Both the position numbers and the translations under genes were made by a program. Below are positions 36,850-49,326 of a stretch of 64,000 nucleotides of DNA, one piece after another. How positions within the stretch are numbered: the stretch's first letter is position 1; each line of letters starts with the position of its first letter. Location of the stretch: the NCBI RefSeq assembly GCF_018139145.2, contig NC_059500.1, positions 43,261,175 to 43,325,174 of the forward strand, read 5' to 3'. The notes under the pieces are model-generated. The model did not search any database, was not told where the DNA came from, and saw only the letters and a list, made by a program, of their open reading frames with translations. This DNA is from Gymnogyps californianus. Taxonomy: Eukaryota > Chordata > Aves > Accipitriformes > Cathartidae.

Positions 36850-37900
36850 GCGCACCATTAAACCAGCATGAACGGGGGGCTGCGCTGTTCGCCATCAGCC
36901 ACCGCGACAGAAGCGCCCCGGGGGGGCGGGAGCAGCGACAGTCGCTCCCTCCCGCCCCGTACGCACACACACCCCCCGCCCGGACGCTCCCACCTTCCCG
37001 GAAGCGGCCTCAGGCAGCCCCCGCGAACTCCCAGCGGGGCCGCCAGCCCGCTGCCCACTCCTCCATCGCGGCACGGACACGGCCGCGCAGGAGTTACCCG
37101 CCTTCTCCCCCATGCCCCCGCCCCCGCCCCGGCCCCGACGCCCGCGAGCCGCCGCTGACGCGCGCCGCCGGCCTCGGCGGTAACCTCGCACCTCCTCCCG
37201 AGCCCCGCGAGCCGGCGACCGCGAGCCGTTACGGCAGCGGCCCGCCTCCGCGCGGCACTGAGCCGGTCACGCGCGCGCGGGCGCGCGCGCGGCGGTTTCC
37301 CTGGGATCCCAACCGCCGCTGGCCCGCCCGCCGCCACGTGGCGCGCGAGGCTGCCGCCCCGATTGGCTGCCACCCCTCCGGCCTCCTGCCTTCAGACATT
37401 CAAAATGGCCCCGCCCCGCGCCACCAGTCGCGCTCCAGGGGTGGCCGCCGTAACCGCCGCCCCTGCGCGCGAGGGGCGGGGCATCCCCCAGCGCGCGCCC
37501 AGCCCCGCTCCGGGACGGCGCGCGCTGATTGGCCAGGGCAGGAGGTGGGCCCGTCGGTTCCGGCAGTCGCCTCGGCTGCGGGACGGTTGCGGGCGTCCGC
37601 GGCGGGCTGCGGGGACGCCTGCCCCTCCTCGGGGCCCTACCGCCCCGCTCCTGCCGAACCCCCGGCGGCAGGGCTGGGCGCGCCGTTCCTCCCACCGCTT
37701 CCTCTCCTCCCTCCCGCTCCCCTTCCCTTGCAGGCGGGCGCTGGTATCCGAGCGCAGCCCCGCGGCGGGGCGGGCTGGCCCCCGCGGGCCGGGTGCAGCC
37801 CGCCGCCGGGAGCTGCTCGCCCTCGGTCCCGGCAGCCCCCCGCCCTAGCCATGCACCTTGCGGGTGGGTGGCCTGCCTGGCTCCCGCCCGAGGCTGACCG
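36850..37900 (-). promoter_or_regulatory. CEP78: CEP78 CpG-island promoter (probable noncoding first exon inside)
   Basis: About 1 kb of dense CpG. Minus-strand CCAAT boxes are seen as ATTGG at 37362-37366 and 37528-37532. A CACGTG E-box lies at 37335-37340 and a YY1-like AAAATGGC at 37402-37409, plus multiple GC boxes. This is the only CpG island upstream of the CEP78 ATG exon. Several minus-strand GT donors in 36.98-37.19 kb could end the first exon (for example GTGGGA, GTAACT, GTGCGA), and the sequence does not choose between them. The long plus-strand open frame through the island is a composition artefact. Confidence 0.75.
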
Positions 37901-40900
37901 GCACCCGAGGAATCGGCGAGGTACAGCTAGCTATTCTAGTCGTTACTGCCGCATAAATGCTCCTGCCGAGGGCAGGAAAAGTTCAATACATTACTTTCTC
38001 CCTCATCCCCACATAAGTGTTGCGTGTCGTGTGTGTTTTGACCAGAGCTAGACAGGAGCCATCTAAACCCAGAGGTTTTAGACAGAAATTTTACAGCTAA
38101 ATGGAAATTACCGTTTCCCTTTCCTAAAAAAAGTTCTAAATGCAGTGCTAGAAGCAAGCAAATAGACTGTCCTCTAGTATGTCTTCATACACACTGCGTA
38201 GCTTTACTGCCAGTGAGGCATACACTTAAGCAGCTGTATAGATACTCAAACATTTTGATTTACAGCAGTAGTTGCAGTCAGCTGGTCTGAGCCATCTGAG
38301 AGAGAGTAAACCCCTCTTTCACAGCTACATTTTTCATTAGTTTGCTAGGTTAGTTTACGGAGACATGACTTCAATTCCAATCGGAGAGTTCTCATTAACA
38401 TTCAGTGCAGAGCATTGCAAGGTGCGCCATTTAAGGCAAAATGACTCAAATGTAGTCCATGCGCTTATCCTAGCATTTGCAGTTCATTCATGGATAGGGA
38501 CACCAACTACTTAAGAAAATGATTACTGTAAATTGATGACTAAGAGCAATTTGGTTATTTAAAAAGTTACGCTTCTAGTCTGCTTGTAAGCAGCAGGATT
38601 TAAACTCTAAAGCTGAGCAAAGTCCAGAGAAATTAAACAGGTTAAGGCCCCTAGAACATTATGAGCACACTCTACGTTCACACAGATGTAATATTACACA
38701 CTGTCTTTAGCTGACATCGGAAGCAACTGAAGTAGCCTGAGTGCTATAATGCAGTGTGCCAGAACAAGAATTATTTCAGTGAGTCTGAGGTCACCATCCG
38801 TACAAGTTGTTTTGCCATGACATTTTGTGAATCAAACATAAAAGACAAGGGACACAGGGCCATAATCAGCCAAATGGCAACAGCAGTTTTTCTTTTCGTG
38901 ACTGTATGACAAAATATTTCCGGTGCTTGCCATACCTCTGGGTGCCACAGACTAAACTCAAGCAAAATAAAATTTAAATATTCTCAAGAATCTGTACTTT
39001 TAAATATTTGCTGTTTGTGCTACCTAGTTAAATCACTTTTTAACAGGTAGGGAGTTAAGGCGTTGGGACTACTTCACTGCTAATCCACATTTGAAATTTT
39101 CTCTTTGATTAATATGTCCATGATCACTTTTGTACTTTTTTAAAAATTCCTTTACTCATCTTATTTCTCTGGACAATCTTTTCACTCAGTCAGGATTTTG
39201 CTTTTGTATAGGGTGACATCTACAAACCATCTTTTATCTACAAATCAAACGTGTGAGATGATAACCACATCTTCTAAAATCACTTGGGGGTGGAATTTTT
39301 AGGCATATCCCTATTTTCTTTGGAAAATTAATCTAATGTGCTTGATATGATATTTCAGAAGTAGTAACTTGGAATTCTATGCATTTTAAGCTATGAAAAA
39401 TAGAGAGCATCTGTGAAGATTCCAGGAGGGACAGACCTGGTGTTTGCAGACATTATATATTGGAGACTCTCCAGCCTTGCATTTTGTTGTCAATTTCAAT
39501 GTCAATTATGCTGTCGATTGTAGAGACTGGGATTTCAAGATGAATTTTGAATCACAGCAGCACTGTCACTGCCATGTAAATGAAGCAAGAAGCTTATCTG
39601 TATGCAATTGATTAGTCATGTTGTGCACCAAAATAAGCCTGAAATAAAAGCAAGATGAAGAGTGATTTGACTGTTAATACAGCTCTTGTTATTTTGTGGC
39701 ATGTCAGAACTATTATCCATGTTCTTTATTGGATATAGCCTTGAAACAATCACACTAGATCTCTAAAACTGCAGGCTGCATAGATCATAATTAAGTTATA
39801 ATTAAAAGGGAATTTGTCTTGTCAGTAAATAGACATCTCCAAAGCTGAAATTCATAATATTGCAGAGAACCTACTCTAAGTTGCTCCCTACCAGACTTGG
39901 TTTCTTTAAAAAATAATGCTGAGCATCCCTCTCCTCAGCATTTGATTCATTGGTTTTGCTTTGCATTCTATTTACTCCTCTAAAGTTTAAGATTTTTTTT
40001 TTACATCTTTTTTTTTAAATCAAATTTTGGTACACGTGATGCAGATCTGCCAAAAGGGCTGAGGAAGTGTCAAAAGTGTTCTGTGTATATGAGTCATTGT
40101 GTAGGCTCTAAATGCAGGCTTTATGCAGTAGACAGCTGTAATACATGTAATGATGAATCTACAGTTGACGTCTCGTTCTGCATCCCAGTCTTTCATTTGT
40201 AGGGTTTTCACAGCCTACAAACTGAAGTAATCCTCTTTTATGGCCACTGTGTGCTTTGAAAATAACATAAATGTTTGGATCATTGATCAGTTGCTAAAAA
40301 ATTTAGTAAGATATTGTCATTCAGGAATTGTTCTAGATTTCCAGGGAAGAAAACTTAGGGGCAGGCTATGACCACTTCAACCTGAACCACAGTATTATGT
40401 GAACGGGGTATGTACTACCCTCTCTCTTGTTTTGCAGATGATAAAAAAGCCACATTATCTTCCTGTCATTCAAAAGTATTCCATAGTCTTTTGTGGTCAC
40501 AAACTAGTTACACTAGTCTCATATATTCAATGTAGAAAGAACAGAAGACAGAAAATAAAAGTATTAGAGCATCAAAGTTTGCCACAGTTGACACTTAACA
40601 ACACTTATTCAGGGCACTAGAAAAGAGGCTGATTTACACTCTTGGTGATTGACAAGATACTAACACCATGCATTTTTTAATAGCTTTTCTTCATTTCTTG
40701 TATTTATTCGTTGCTGTATATAGAAGCCCAACTCACTCAGCAATAATGAGACTTTTTTTTTTTGCCTCTTAGTAACTATCCATACAGTTAAAGTAATATT
40801 TAAATATTTTAAGCATGTAATATATATTACATTGTTTGTAAAAACATGTATTTTAGGGTACTTAGGAGTAAGACGTTTTGCTGTATTTCTTTTTTTCGTG

Positions 40901-43900
40901 TTCAGTCATTGCCTGCATAGCACTTCTGACAATATGCTGACAACATTATGAAAGCTATTTAGTTAATTTTGTCTCATTAAAGCATTAAAAAATGATACTT
41001 GGGATTTTTACTGCAGTGTTTTATGTTTTCTCTTTGGCTAGATTTCTCATTTTTATGTAAAATGTCCTATATTTTGTAATTGTGACTATCACCATTACTT
41101 GCTTTTTCAGTCAGAGACAGTTCCCATTACTGTTTTAGATCTTCAAAAATATGAAATGATTTGGTAAGATACCAGATGTCTCTGCTCTAGAGAACAGTCC
41201 CAAAACAGACCTAATTCTGTCAGTTTGGCAAATGATGTCTTCTTCACCAGTCATCATTTTGCTGAATTTGTTGAACTAATTCTTGTTCTCACTGTTTTCT
41301 TCCTGTATCTTTCTAGGCCATATGCTTTTTGGATTTTTTTTGGTTTTTTGTTTAATGCATACTAATTCTAATTTTCAATCTGATTTAACACTACAAGCAT
41401 TTGTCAGTCTCTCACCATAGCCAATGTTAGCTTTCTTACAAGCATCAGGGAGAAAAAAAGGGCTATGCACTCTACCCTGTCAGTGAGTGGGCAGCAGATA
41501 TTTTCTCTTCACTTTATGAGGACGTCTGGAAGGTATCCTACTTGACAGGTGTTCTTCCACATTATCCTTTACTGCATAGTGTGTTAAAGGAACAACTAAA
41601 CATTTTGTGTTTGGTTTTTTTTTTTTTAAACTTATGTATCTAGCCTTTTAAAGTCTGCTTCCAAGACTGAATAGCTAGCAATTTTCCTCTGTTCTGCAGA
41701 ATGCCAGCTGGGATTGAATGCTAAGTGGCAAAAGGACAAAAACAAAATTTCCAAAACTATTTGAAAAAGTTTTGAGAGCTACTGCTAGGGCAGTTCTGTA
41801 TAGCTTTTGTCCAGAAGCCTGAGAGGATACTTTGTTGCTAGGTGGCAATGTTCCTCAAGCAAAGAGGTAGTGGTAGAGCCTGTAAATCTTTTGCTTAAAG
41901 CAAGGAGGAAATAATTATTTCATTGTGTCATCATTAGACAGCTTTATCGTATTTTTCTTGGAAGCTCATGATTGCATAACGACAAGTGCACAGTGTTATT
42001 TATTATTTGCATTATACTGTAACAGGATGTGGCACTTTAACACACACAAAATGTGTAAAACAAACCACGAAATCTCAATGTCTAACTCAAGGCAGTCCAA
42101 AGGCACATCAAGTTAAAAAAAAAAGAGTCATTGTGTGTGAATTTTCACAGTAAGGCACACTGAGGGATCCAAAGAGGTATGAAACTTGGTATAAAGGAAG
42201 AAGTTCTGATAATAAGCAATTGCACAAAACCTCTTGAAACATGGAGTGGGCACTGGAGACTGAAGCAGTGGTACGCTTTGGACAGCCTGAAAGGAAAGGA
42301 GAAAGTTGGCCAGGATGGAAGTATAAAATACTTATGGACTAAGGAGAAAAAAAAAATGCTGAGAGTGCAAGAGTAAATATTCTGTTTGAGAAATCCTGAG
42401 TTGGATATAGGCCAAATAGATTCAGTTCTTTTCTCTCTGCAATAGCCAGCCATGCCATCCGTTCCATGGATTAGCACTCATTGTAGTAGACTTGGGAGCT
42501 CCAAGTCCATGTAATGAAGCCTGAATGCAAAGCAGAAATTGTTTAGTGGAAATAAGATTTTTTTTCCTTTTCTCTACCACTGGCTTGCTTTTTGTTCTCA
42601 AAAGCTAGGTTTCTAGCCCGCAGTAAAATTTTGTTGTTTCTTTCTGTCTCACTGTTAGGTATGTACAGAAAACCTTTTCTCTCTTTTTGTCTCTCCTTCT
42701 CATTCATTGTCTCCCTTTTTAGTTTTTTTTTTTTTAATTTTCTATCTTTCAAAATTGCTGTTTAACAAAACCAACCATCTACATACAAAAGTCTTCGAAA
42801 ATAAATCATTATTCCCCCAAAAGTTGTACTGAAAACCGTCTAAAATCAATTCTGAAAGTCATGTATTGTGGTAACTTTAACAAGAAGCCACAATGAAAAA
42901 ATCACCCAGAAAATTAAATGCCCCAAAGTTAGGAAATGACTAAATAATGAGTGTGGAGGATATAGAAAGTACGTATGAACAAAAATAGCAACATCATTTA
43001 CTGTGTGTTGATATATACGATACATTAAATAAGATATATATACTTTATATATCCTATTGTATATAGGATGAAATATATAATCTGTATATGTGTAATTATA
43101 TACAATTGTATATATAAGAATATAAATATCTAATGTAATATATGTGAAATAACATCTTTTTTTCTGCTGAAACAGATAATTAAGTAGGAAAAATTTATGA
43201 TATAATGAGTGCGTAAGAAAATAACGCACTTTTAGCTAACTGTTCTTTACCTTAATTTCTCTCCTAGCTTGGGAACCATTTCCTAGGCTTCCTTGCAAGA
43301 GTTAGTCATGCTGGTTTGATTCACTACACAGACCTGCACAGCCTGAGCTGCCAGAGTGAGTTATAGTAACAGTAGTAATTACTATATACTAATTTTGAAA
43401 TATATAGTAATTTTGAATATCAATGCTGAATAAGGGTGGAAAACATGGTTTTTCATTAGGGTAGCTTTCAGATATGCTTTCTATCTGCTGGTGAAACGTA
43501 TGGATTACAACAGACTCTCTCATGTAGAATTAAATGGTTGAAAGGAGGAATATTGTCTATCCTCATTCCAGCTTTGTAATACTAATTCATAAGATGGTAC
43601 TGCAAGGGGTTCCTAATGCCTGACAAACACAGAATTTTCCAGGTAAAACATCTCCCAAGAGGCATAGACAGGAACAAAGACACCCAGGTAGCTGCTGTAC
43701 TTGGCACTGCTGCTGAACAGCCAGATACTACTTCTGAATGCCTGCGCACCTTGGCCTGAAGATCAGGCAGAGGCAGCTAGCAGCACAGGATAAAGCAGAA
43801 TATTGTTCTTAAACAGCTTTCATTACCAGACCTGTACTTAGCTATACAGAGTAAGAGAGCTAAATATCATTGGATTAAGTCAATGAAATTGAATTAATTC

Positions 43901-45121
43901 ATCAAATATTTAGTGCCTAATTACAATAATAAATGTATTTCTTTTATTCAGCTTTCCATCATTACTAGTTTAATCACTTCTGACATTTTACTCAATATAT
44001 AATGAATTCTTATTTTCTGTTAATAGGAAGTCCCCATGTGACATTAAATGAAGCTTGCTCAGACTCAGAATTTTTGCATACTTACGTAGTTGTTCTTGTG
44101 TCTTTCTTTGAATTTGAGAGATTTTCTATCAGGGTAATCCATAGACAGTTTTATACTTCTAGATACAAGTTCCTTCCAAAAAGAGAGAACTAAAAGATCA
44201 ACAAATATATTTGGAACTGGATAAATGTATTCTTGTTTTCGACTTACAGTAAATTTCAAATTTATATTTTACTAAAATATAGAAGGCCGATACATTTATT
44301 TTTGCAACATTTTCCCACAAAGTCTTTTTATTAAGTTCATAACAAAAAACATAGAAATTCAGAACTTCTTTAGAAAATATTGCCTAGTCTGCTGAAACTT
44401 CATGAAAACAGTTAGAAAGAGTCTTTATTATTTTGTATTGAGGTAATATTATCTACATATTTCACTAGATAATTTATAATTTCCCAAGGATGAACTAAAA
44501 TTTCATCTTAGTAAGTTTTCTAGATTTCTATCTAGATTTCCATCTGAATTTTAAAGTTCAGAGGGATGTGTATTTGAAGCTTTAGACCAGGATCTTTTGG
44601 GGAGACAACCCACTGTGAAATCTGGGTCGTGATCTATTTTGGCAACAGTATTCCATCACATACTCCCATTACACTAAAAGTTATATTGTTTTAGTGGGTG
44701 ATTTGTGTTATTTTCTTTTTTGTTTGTTTTTAAATTTTCTTTGCAAATAGCTTCTTGTAAATAGCTCAGCTGAATTGGAGGCCATTTTTTGAAAACTTGA
44801 TCAAATTCAGTGCAACGGAAGGAATATGTTTTTCTTGTTTAAATAAAATTCTACTCTTTCTCAAAAGCATTAAAATTGTCCTAAGTTAGAAATTTCTTTT
44901 AAACTGTTCTTCTAGGTGAAGCTCACCAATTTCCACAAGAAAGTAAATTCTCAAGGTAAATTATTCTTTTAAATCAAAGGTAAATATTTGTGCTGTTTTT
45001 ACAGGGCTTTTTAATTATACATTAAGATCTTAAGTAACATATTTTTAAATATTCTTTTCAGGATCTTCCTAAAACACCTTTTGCACCTGTCATCTGAGAA
45101 AAATGCTTTGCTAGTTCATTC
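37901..45121. other. Intergenic DNA upstream of CEP78, part 1
   Basis: No gene recognised on either strand. It contains AT-rich DNA at 43010-43145, a pyrimidine-rich block at 42555-42745 and short homopolymers. Open frames are all short and unsupported. In human the next gene beyond CEP78 in this direction is GNAQ, so this is probably part of that spacer. Confidence 0.65.
43010..43145. repeat. TA-rich microsatellite-like block
   Basis: Imperfect TATA/ATAT runs, such as AAGATATATATACTTTATAT and TGTATATATAAG, over about 135 bp. Confidence 0.8.
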
Positions 45122-45526
45122 ATGAAGACAGGCTGAGAGAATTGGGGTTGTTCAGCCTGGAGAAAAGGAGGCTCCGGGGAGACCTTATAGCAGCCTTCCA
45201 GTACCTCAACGGGGCCTACAAGAAAGCCAGAGAGGGACTTTTTACAAGTGATAGGACAAGGGGGAATGGCTTTAAACTGAAAGAGGGTAGATTTAGATTA
45301 GATGCAAGGAAGAAGTTCTTCACTGTGAGGGTGGTGAGGCACTGGAAAAGGTTGCCCAGAGAGGTTGTGGATGCCCCATCCCTGGAAGTGTTCAGAGCCA
45401 GGTTGGATGGGGCTTTGAGCAACCTGGTCTAGTGGAAGGTGTCCCTGCCCATGGCAGGGGGGCTGGAACTAGATCATCTTTAAGGTCCCTTCCAACCCAA
45501 ACCATTCTATGATTCTATGATTCTAC
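45122..45526 (+). mobile_element. CR1 LINE, 3' end, plus strand (relatively intact)
   Basis: From GACAGGCTGAGAGAATTGGG through to the terminal repeats ATTCTATGATTCTATGATTC. An open frame of about 96 codons (45142-45432) encodes the CR1 ORF2 C-terminus: [20 protein letters not shown], then [20 protein letters not shown]. It is 5'-truncated, as most CR1 insertions are. The intact frame and terminal repeats suggest a younger copy than the others in the window. Confidence 0.97.
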
Positions 45527-46825
45527 ATATGAACGGCTCCCAAAATATAACAAGTCTCCCAAAATATGCAAGCCCTAAGCACCAAAAAAACAGAAATTCA
45601 CTCAACTTCGTAAACATCTAGCCAAGGCACTCAATCAGGCACTGAGTTTTCTGAAATGCAAATAAGAAATTGTTAACTTCCTACAACTTATAAAAATATA
45701 AAAGGAGAAGGAAAGGAAGCTTGATAATTTTGTAATGCCAAAAAGAAAAATTTAAGTATACCAAAGAACTTTTTATGTTTTACAAAGCCAGTTTTATTTC
45801 TCAATATAAGAATAGTTTAACTTTTACGACATGTAAGACATACAAGCAATAAAAGAATGAACTTGCATACTTTTAACCCAAACTTAATAAATTACAGACT
45901 ATACTGTAATGACAAGGACAGTATTACTTCCAAATATGTTACTCAGAGAATGCTCAAATCTTTAGAATGCAAATTTCATTTCACTTCATGAGAGAAGGAC
46001 ACCACAGGAAGAATGACTTTTTAGCACCTGTCTTTGAGAAAAGTAGACCTCAAGAATGATTGTACTGTGTAAGAGAGTATTTTGAGGAAAGAAAGCGACT
46101 GTTTGAGGATCATAACACTAAACGAGCAGTATTAGAAAATGTTACTTGTTTTTTGCGTAATGATCTGTGGCTTTTGTATAAATTAACTTGAAAACTGTGA
46201 TACCTGCATTCATTGTTTGCCTTTACTAAAAAGACAGTGCACTTAAAGTACGATTAATTTTAGTTCATCATAATGGAAGAAGTTCATAGAACTACATATT
46301 TATAGTGTGAAGTTTGATTCTCTATTGAAAAGCACTTACAGAACAATGCAAAAATTGTTGCACATGAAAAGATTTCAGGTTTTACACGAAGAACTTTTTT
46401 GCAACAAAAGTAAGAACTATGATGGCACTAAATTCCAATATACTTGAGACCAATTTAAAGGAATCAGCAACATTACTGCTGTCAAGAACTATTGTTTGCC
46501 AGCAAATCATAGGAAGGCTATATAACTTAGAACTAGGTTCAATTTTTCAACAAATTAAGCTCCATTTTCAGAACTAGGTAAGGTTGGATAAATAACGGAA
46601 GGATAACCTTTTAAAGATAGAATTTCAAGAACAATGAAGCACATATAAAGCAAAATCTAACTCTACAGTCTACCCAAACTTCTAAAATCTTCATCTGAGT
46701 TTTCAGAACTGTCAGAGATCAAGTATTTTATTGCTTATAAAGAAAATTTCTATTCAGAAATTAGTAAGAATCAACAAATGTTCATCCCTCAAACCGAGAA
46801 GATGATAAATATCCTTCTTGTTCAC

Positions 46826-47600
46826 ACCAGTCACCCCTCTAGCCCAATATTCATTCTCCTACAGTGGCTAATGGAAATACTGTGTAGGCACAAAAGCCTG
46901 GCCCTTTTCTGCGGTCCACTCCCCTTGTACCCGCCCAGCATCCACAGCTGTTTTACTAGGCATGTTGAGGAGGACATTCACACCTTTTCCTTTTTACTGT
47001 CCATTATTGACCTGTCGCCCAGTACTTTGTGTAACCCGTTTTTTGAAGTTGCTGATTTTGTCTGCCCCTACAAGCTTCTGGGCAGCAAGTTCCACAAGTT
47101 CAACACCTGCTATGTAAGAACTTTTTATTTTTTACACAAAATCTCCAGGTTGTTTCATAAAACGCCCCTTAGTTCTACAGATAAGGGATTTAGTACGCAA
47201 CAGTTCTGCATGCACTTGGGCAACCACCTTCATGATTTTATAAACTGCAATTATATCCTCAGTCAGGCTTATCTTCTCCAAACTGGAGTCCTGGTCCTTC
47301 TAATTTGTTCTTGCAAAGCAGCTGTTCCACCGCATGACTGTTTTAGTTGCCCTTCTCTGAGCTTTCTCTAACTCCACTACATACTTCTTGAGATGCAGAA
47401 AACAGAACTGGACATGGTTCTTACAACCCATGGTCTTACTGAGGTTTAGACCACAAGCAGATGCCTCTGACCTGTTTTCAGCACCCTTCTGGTGATTGCC
47501 CACATCCTGTTCTATTTTCAGCTGCTAATGCACACTGGGCCGATCATTTCAAGGAGGTATCAGTGATGACTCCCAGAACTCCCTCCTGAGTTGTAAGTTG
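46826..47600 (-). mobile_element. Ancient CR1 copy, minus strand
   Basis: The plus strand matches the antisense of old sauropsid CR1. It carries CCTCTAGCCCAATATTCATT, GGCAGCAAGTTCCACAAGTT, TAGTTGCCCTTCTCTGAGC and CAGAACTGGACATGGTTCTT in consensus order over about 775 bp. Frames are broken. The 197-codon plus-strand open frame (46778-47371) is antisense noise. Confidence 0.85.
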
Positions 47601-49326
47601 GAGTTAAGCATTATAAAATCATTTAATTGTGTGCTTGGTGTATATCTCAGAATTCTGAGTAGAATCATGTTTTTGGTGCTGAATTTTCTTATGCTTCCTC
47701 AGTCAAAAAGAATAAGTACTGATTTTAAAGCAGGAAATACCTCTTCTGTGGTAGTCTTCATGTTTGGCCTACACTTCATGGAAAGCCATTTGTGTGAGTT
47801 CAGCGGTACTGGTTTTGCAGAAGAAAAAGAAGACAAAATGACAGCAGAAAAGCTTTTTAATATAATATAGAATCAGTTTTCTTCATATAAAAATTAATTT
47901 TCCTGTTATTACCTCTCCTCCAGGGAAGATTTACCTTCTTTTAATTTACCATGAATCTTTGACATGATGCTGGATTCTGCTACAGAGGTCATACAGCACT
48001 ACTTAGGACACCCATCTAATATGTGTAACTATTTAAAAGAGCCTGAAACAACACAGTTTTGGATTCACTTGGCTAGATGATGCCGTTGGGATAAAGTAGA
48101 AAATTAAGGAAGAATTTTATTATTATTGTTCAAGAGCCTTGGAGGAGTGAAGCTTTTCAGAAACAAAAGCTGGTATTATTAGTACTTCACATGTATTCTA
48201 TACAATGCAAATTAAAAAACTGAACACAAAATAGATAAGGAGGCTTCATCTGTTACAGTAAGAAAAGTCACATGACTCACTACAGATTCTGCAGTACTGC
48301 TTGAACTTTCTCAAGATGACAGTCATACAGGAAATGGGAAGACTGGGAGTTTAGCAATTAACTGCAGTGTATATACGGTTGATGGCATTTAGAAAACACT
48401 AAGAGAAACATCCCATTTTCCCAAAACAGTAATATTTTTCAGAATTGTAGCCAACGACAAACACATTTTCACAAGTGACATATAAAGACACAGTAACATT
48501 TGCCTAACTCAGAAAAAGTAGTCTGGCAGCCAGCCAATCTTAGGCTCATTGTTTGAAAAATGTTAAAGGACAAAATCCAGCATCACGATCAGTGCATGTG
48601 GAAGTAGGAGGGGACTGGAATGAAGGACTGGGAGTATAGAAATATGAGTCTAGGAGTACAGAAGTATAGAAGTATAGAATATACCATCCCAGTTCTGAGC
48701 TGGTATTTGTTTGATGGTACCTAAGAATTGCCTGTACAAATATTTTTGATCAACAAGTAAATAATTTTTTTCCCTGGATTTCACTGCCAATAATGTCTCA
48801 ATCTGGAAGTAGATTGTTCTTTTCTCAAACATTTTTCCACTGTTCTCCTGAACATCATTTGATGCCCTTTTCTCCTGCTTGCAGCTCCAACGCCCGATTT
48901 CGATTTTCTCTAGAGTAGCCATAAATAAATCATTGTACTGGCAGAGAAAAGAATCAAACAGGAATGGTGTTTGTGTGTGTTCTCCAACACGCGTTAACTG
49001 CTGAATAGAAATTCCCTATATGAAAAGATACACTTCCGTGTCTTTTATGTTACTATATTAATAGATCACTTTGTTTACATTATTGAGCGCCAACTGGTAG
49101 TCTGCAAATTCAGATCCCCTACCCACAAGGAACACTGTAGATACAAACCATGGTGACACTGTTTCTGATGCAGTTTGAAGGTATAATGACATAGTGATGC
49201 AGGAATTTTTAGCCATTAATTATTTAGTTGTTGCATATAGTGCCTGCTCATTTTACATTATCACCTGGAAAGTCTAATAAAGACGTGAGTTTTACTGTGG
49301 CATGTGGCCTAATGCACTATGCTGTA
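47601..49326. other. Intergenic DNA, no recognised feature
   Basis: AT-rich unique-looking sequence. A small local duplication, with AGAAGTAT-type units, lies at about 48630-48685. Confidence 0.6.

Noticed and set aside
36783..38051. 422-codon plus-strand open frame, the longest in the window
   Set aside because: It spans the CEP78 CpG island and has Pro/Arg/Ala-rich nonsense composition with no domain. It overlaps CCAAT boxes and promoter elements oriented to the minus strand.
42846..43229. 127-codon Tyr/Ile/Phe-rich minus-strand open frame
   Set aside because: Arises from the TA-rich block; low-complexity translation.
46778..47371. 197-codon plus-strand open frame
   Set aside because: Antisense reading of an ancient CR1 copy; the nucleotide match to CR1 explains it.
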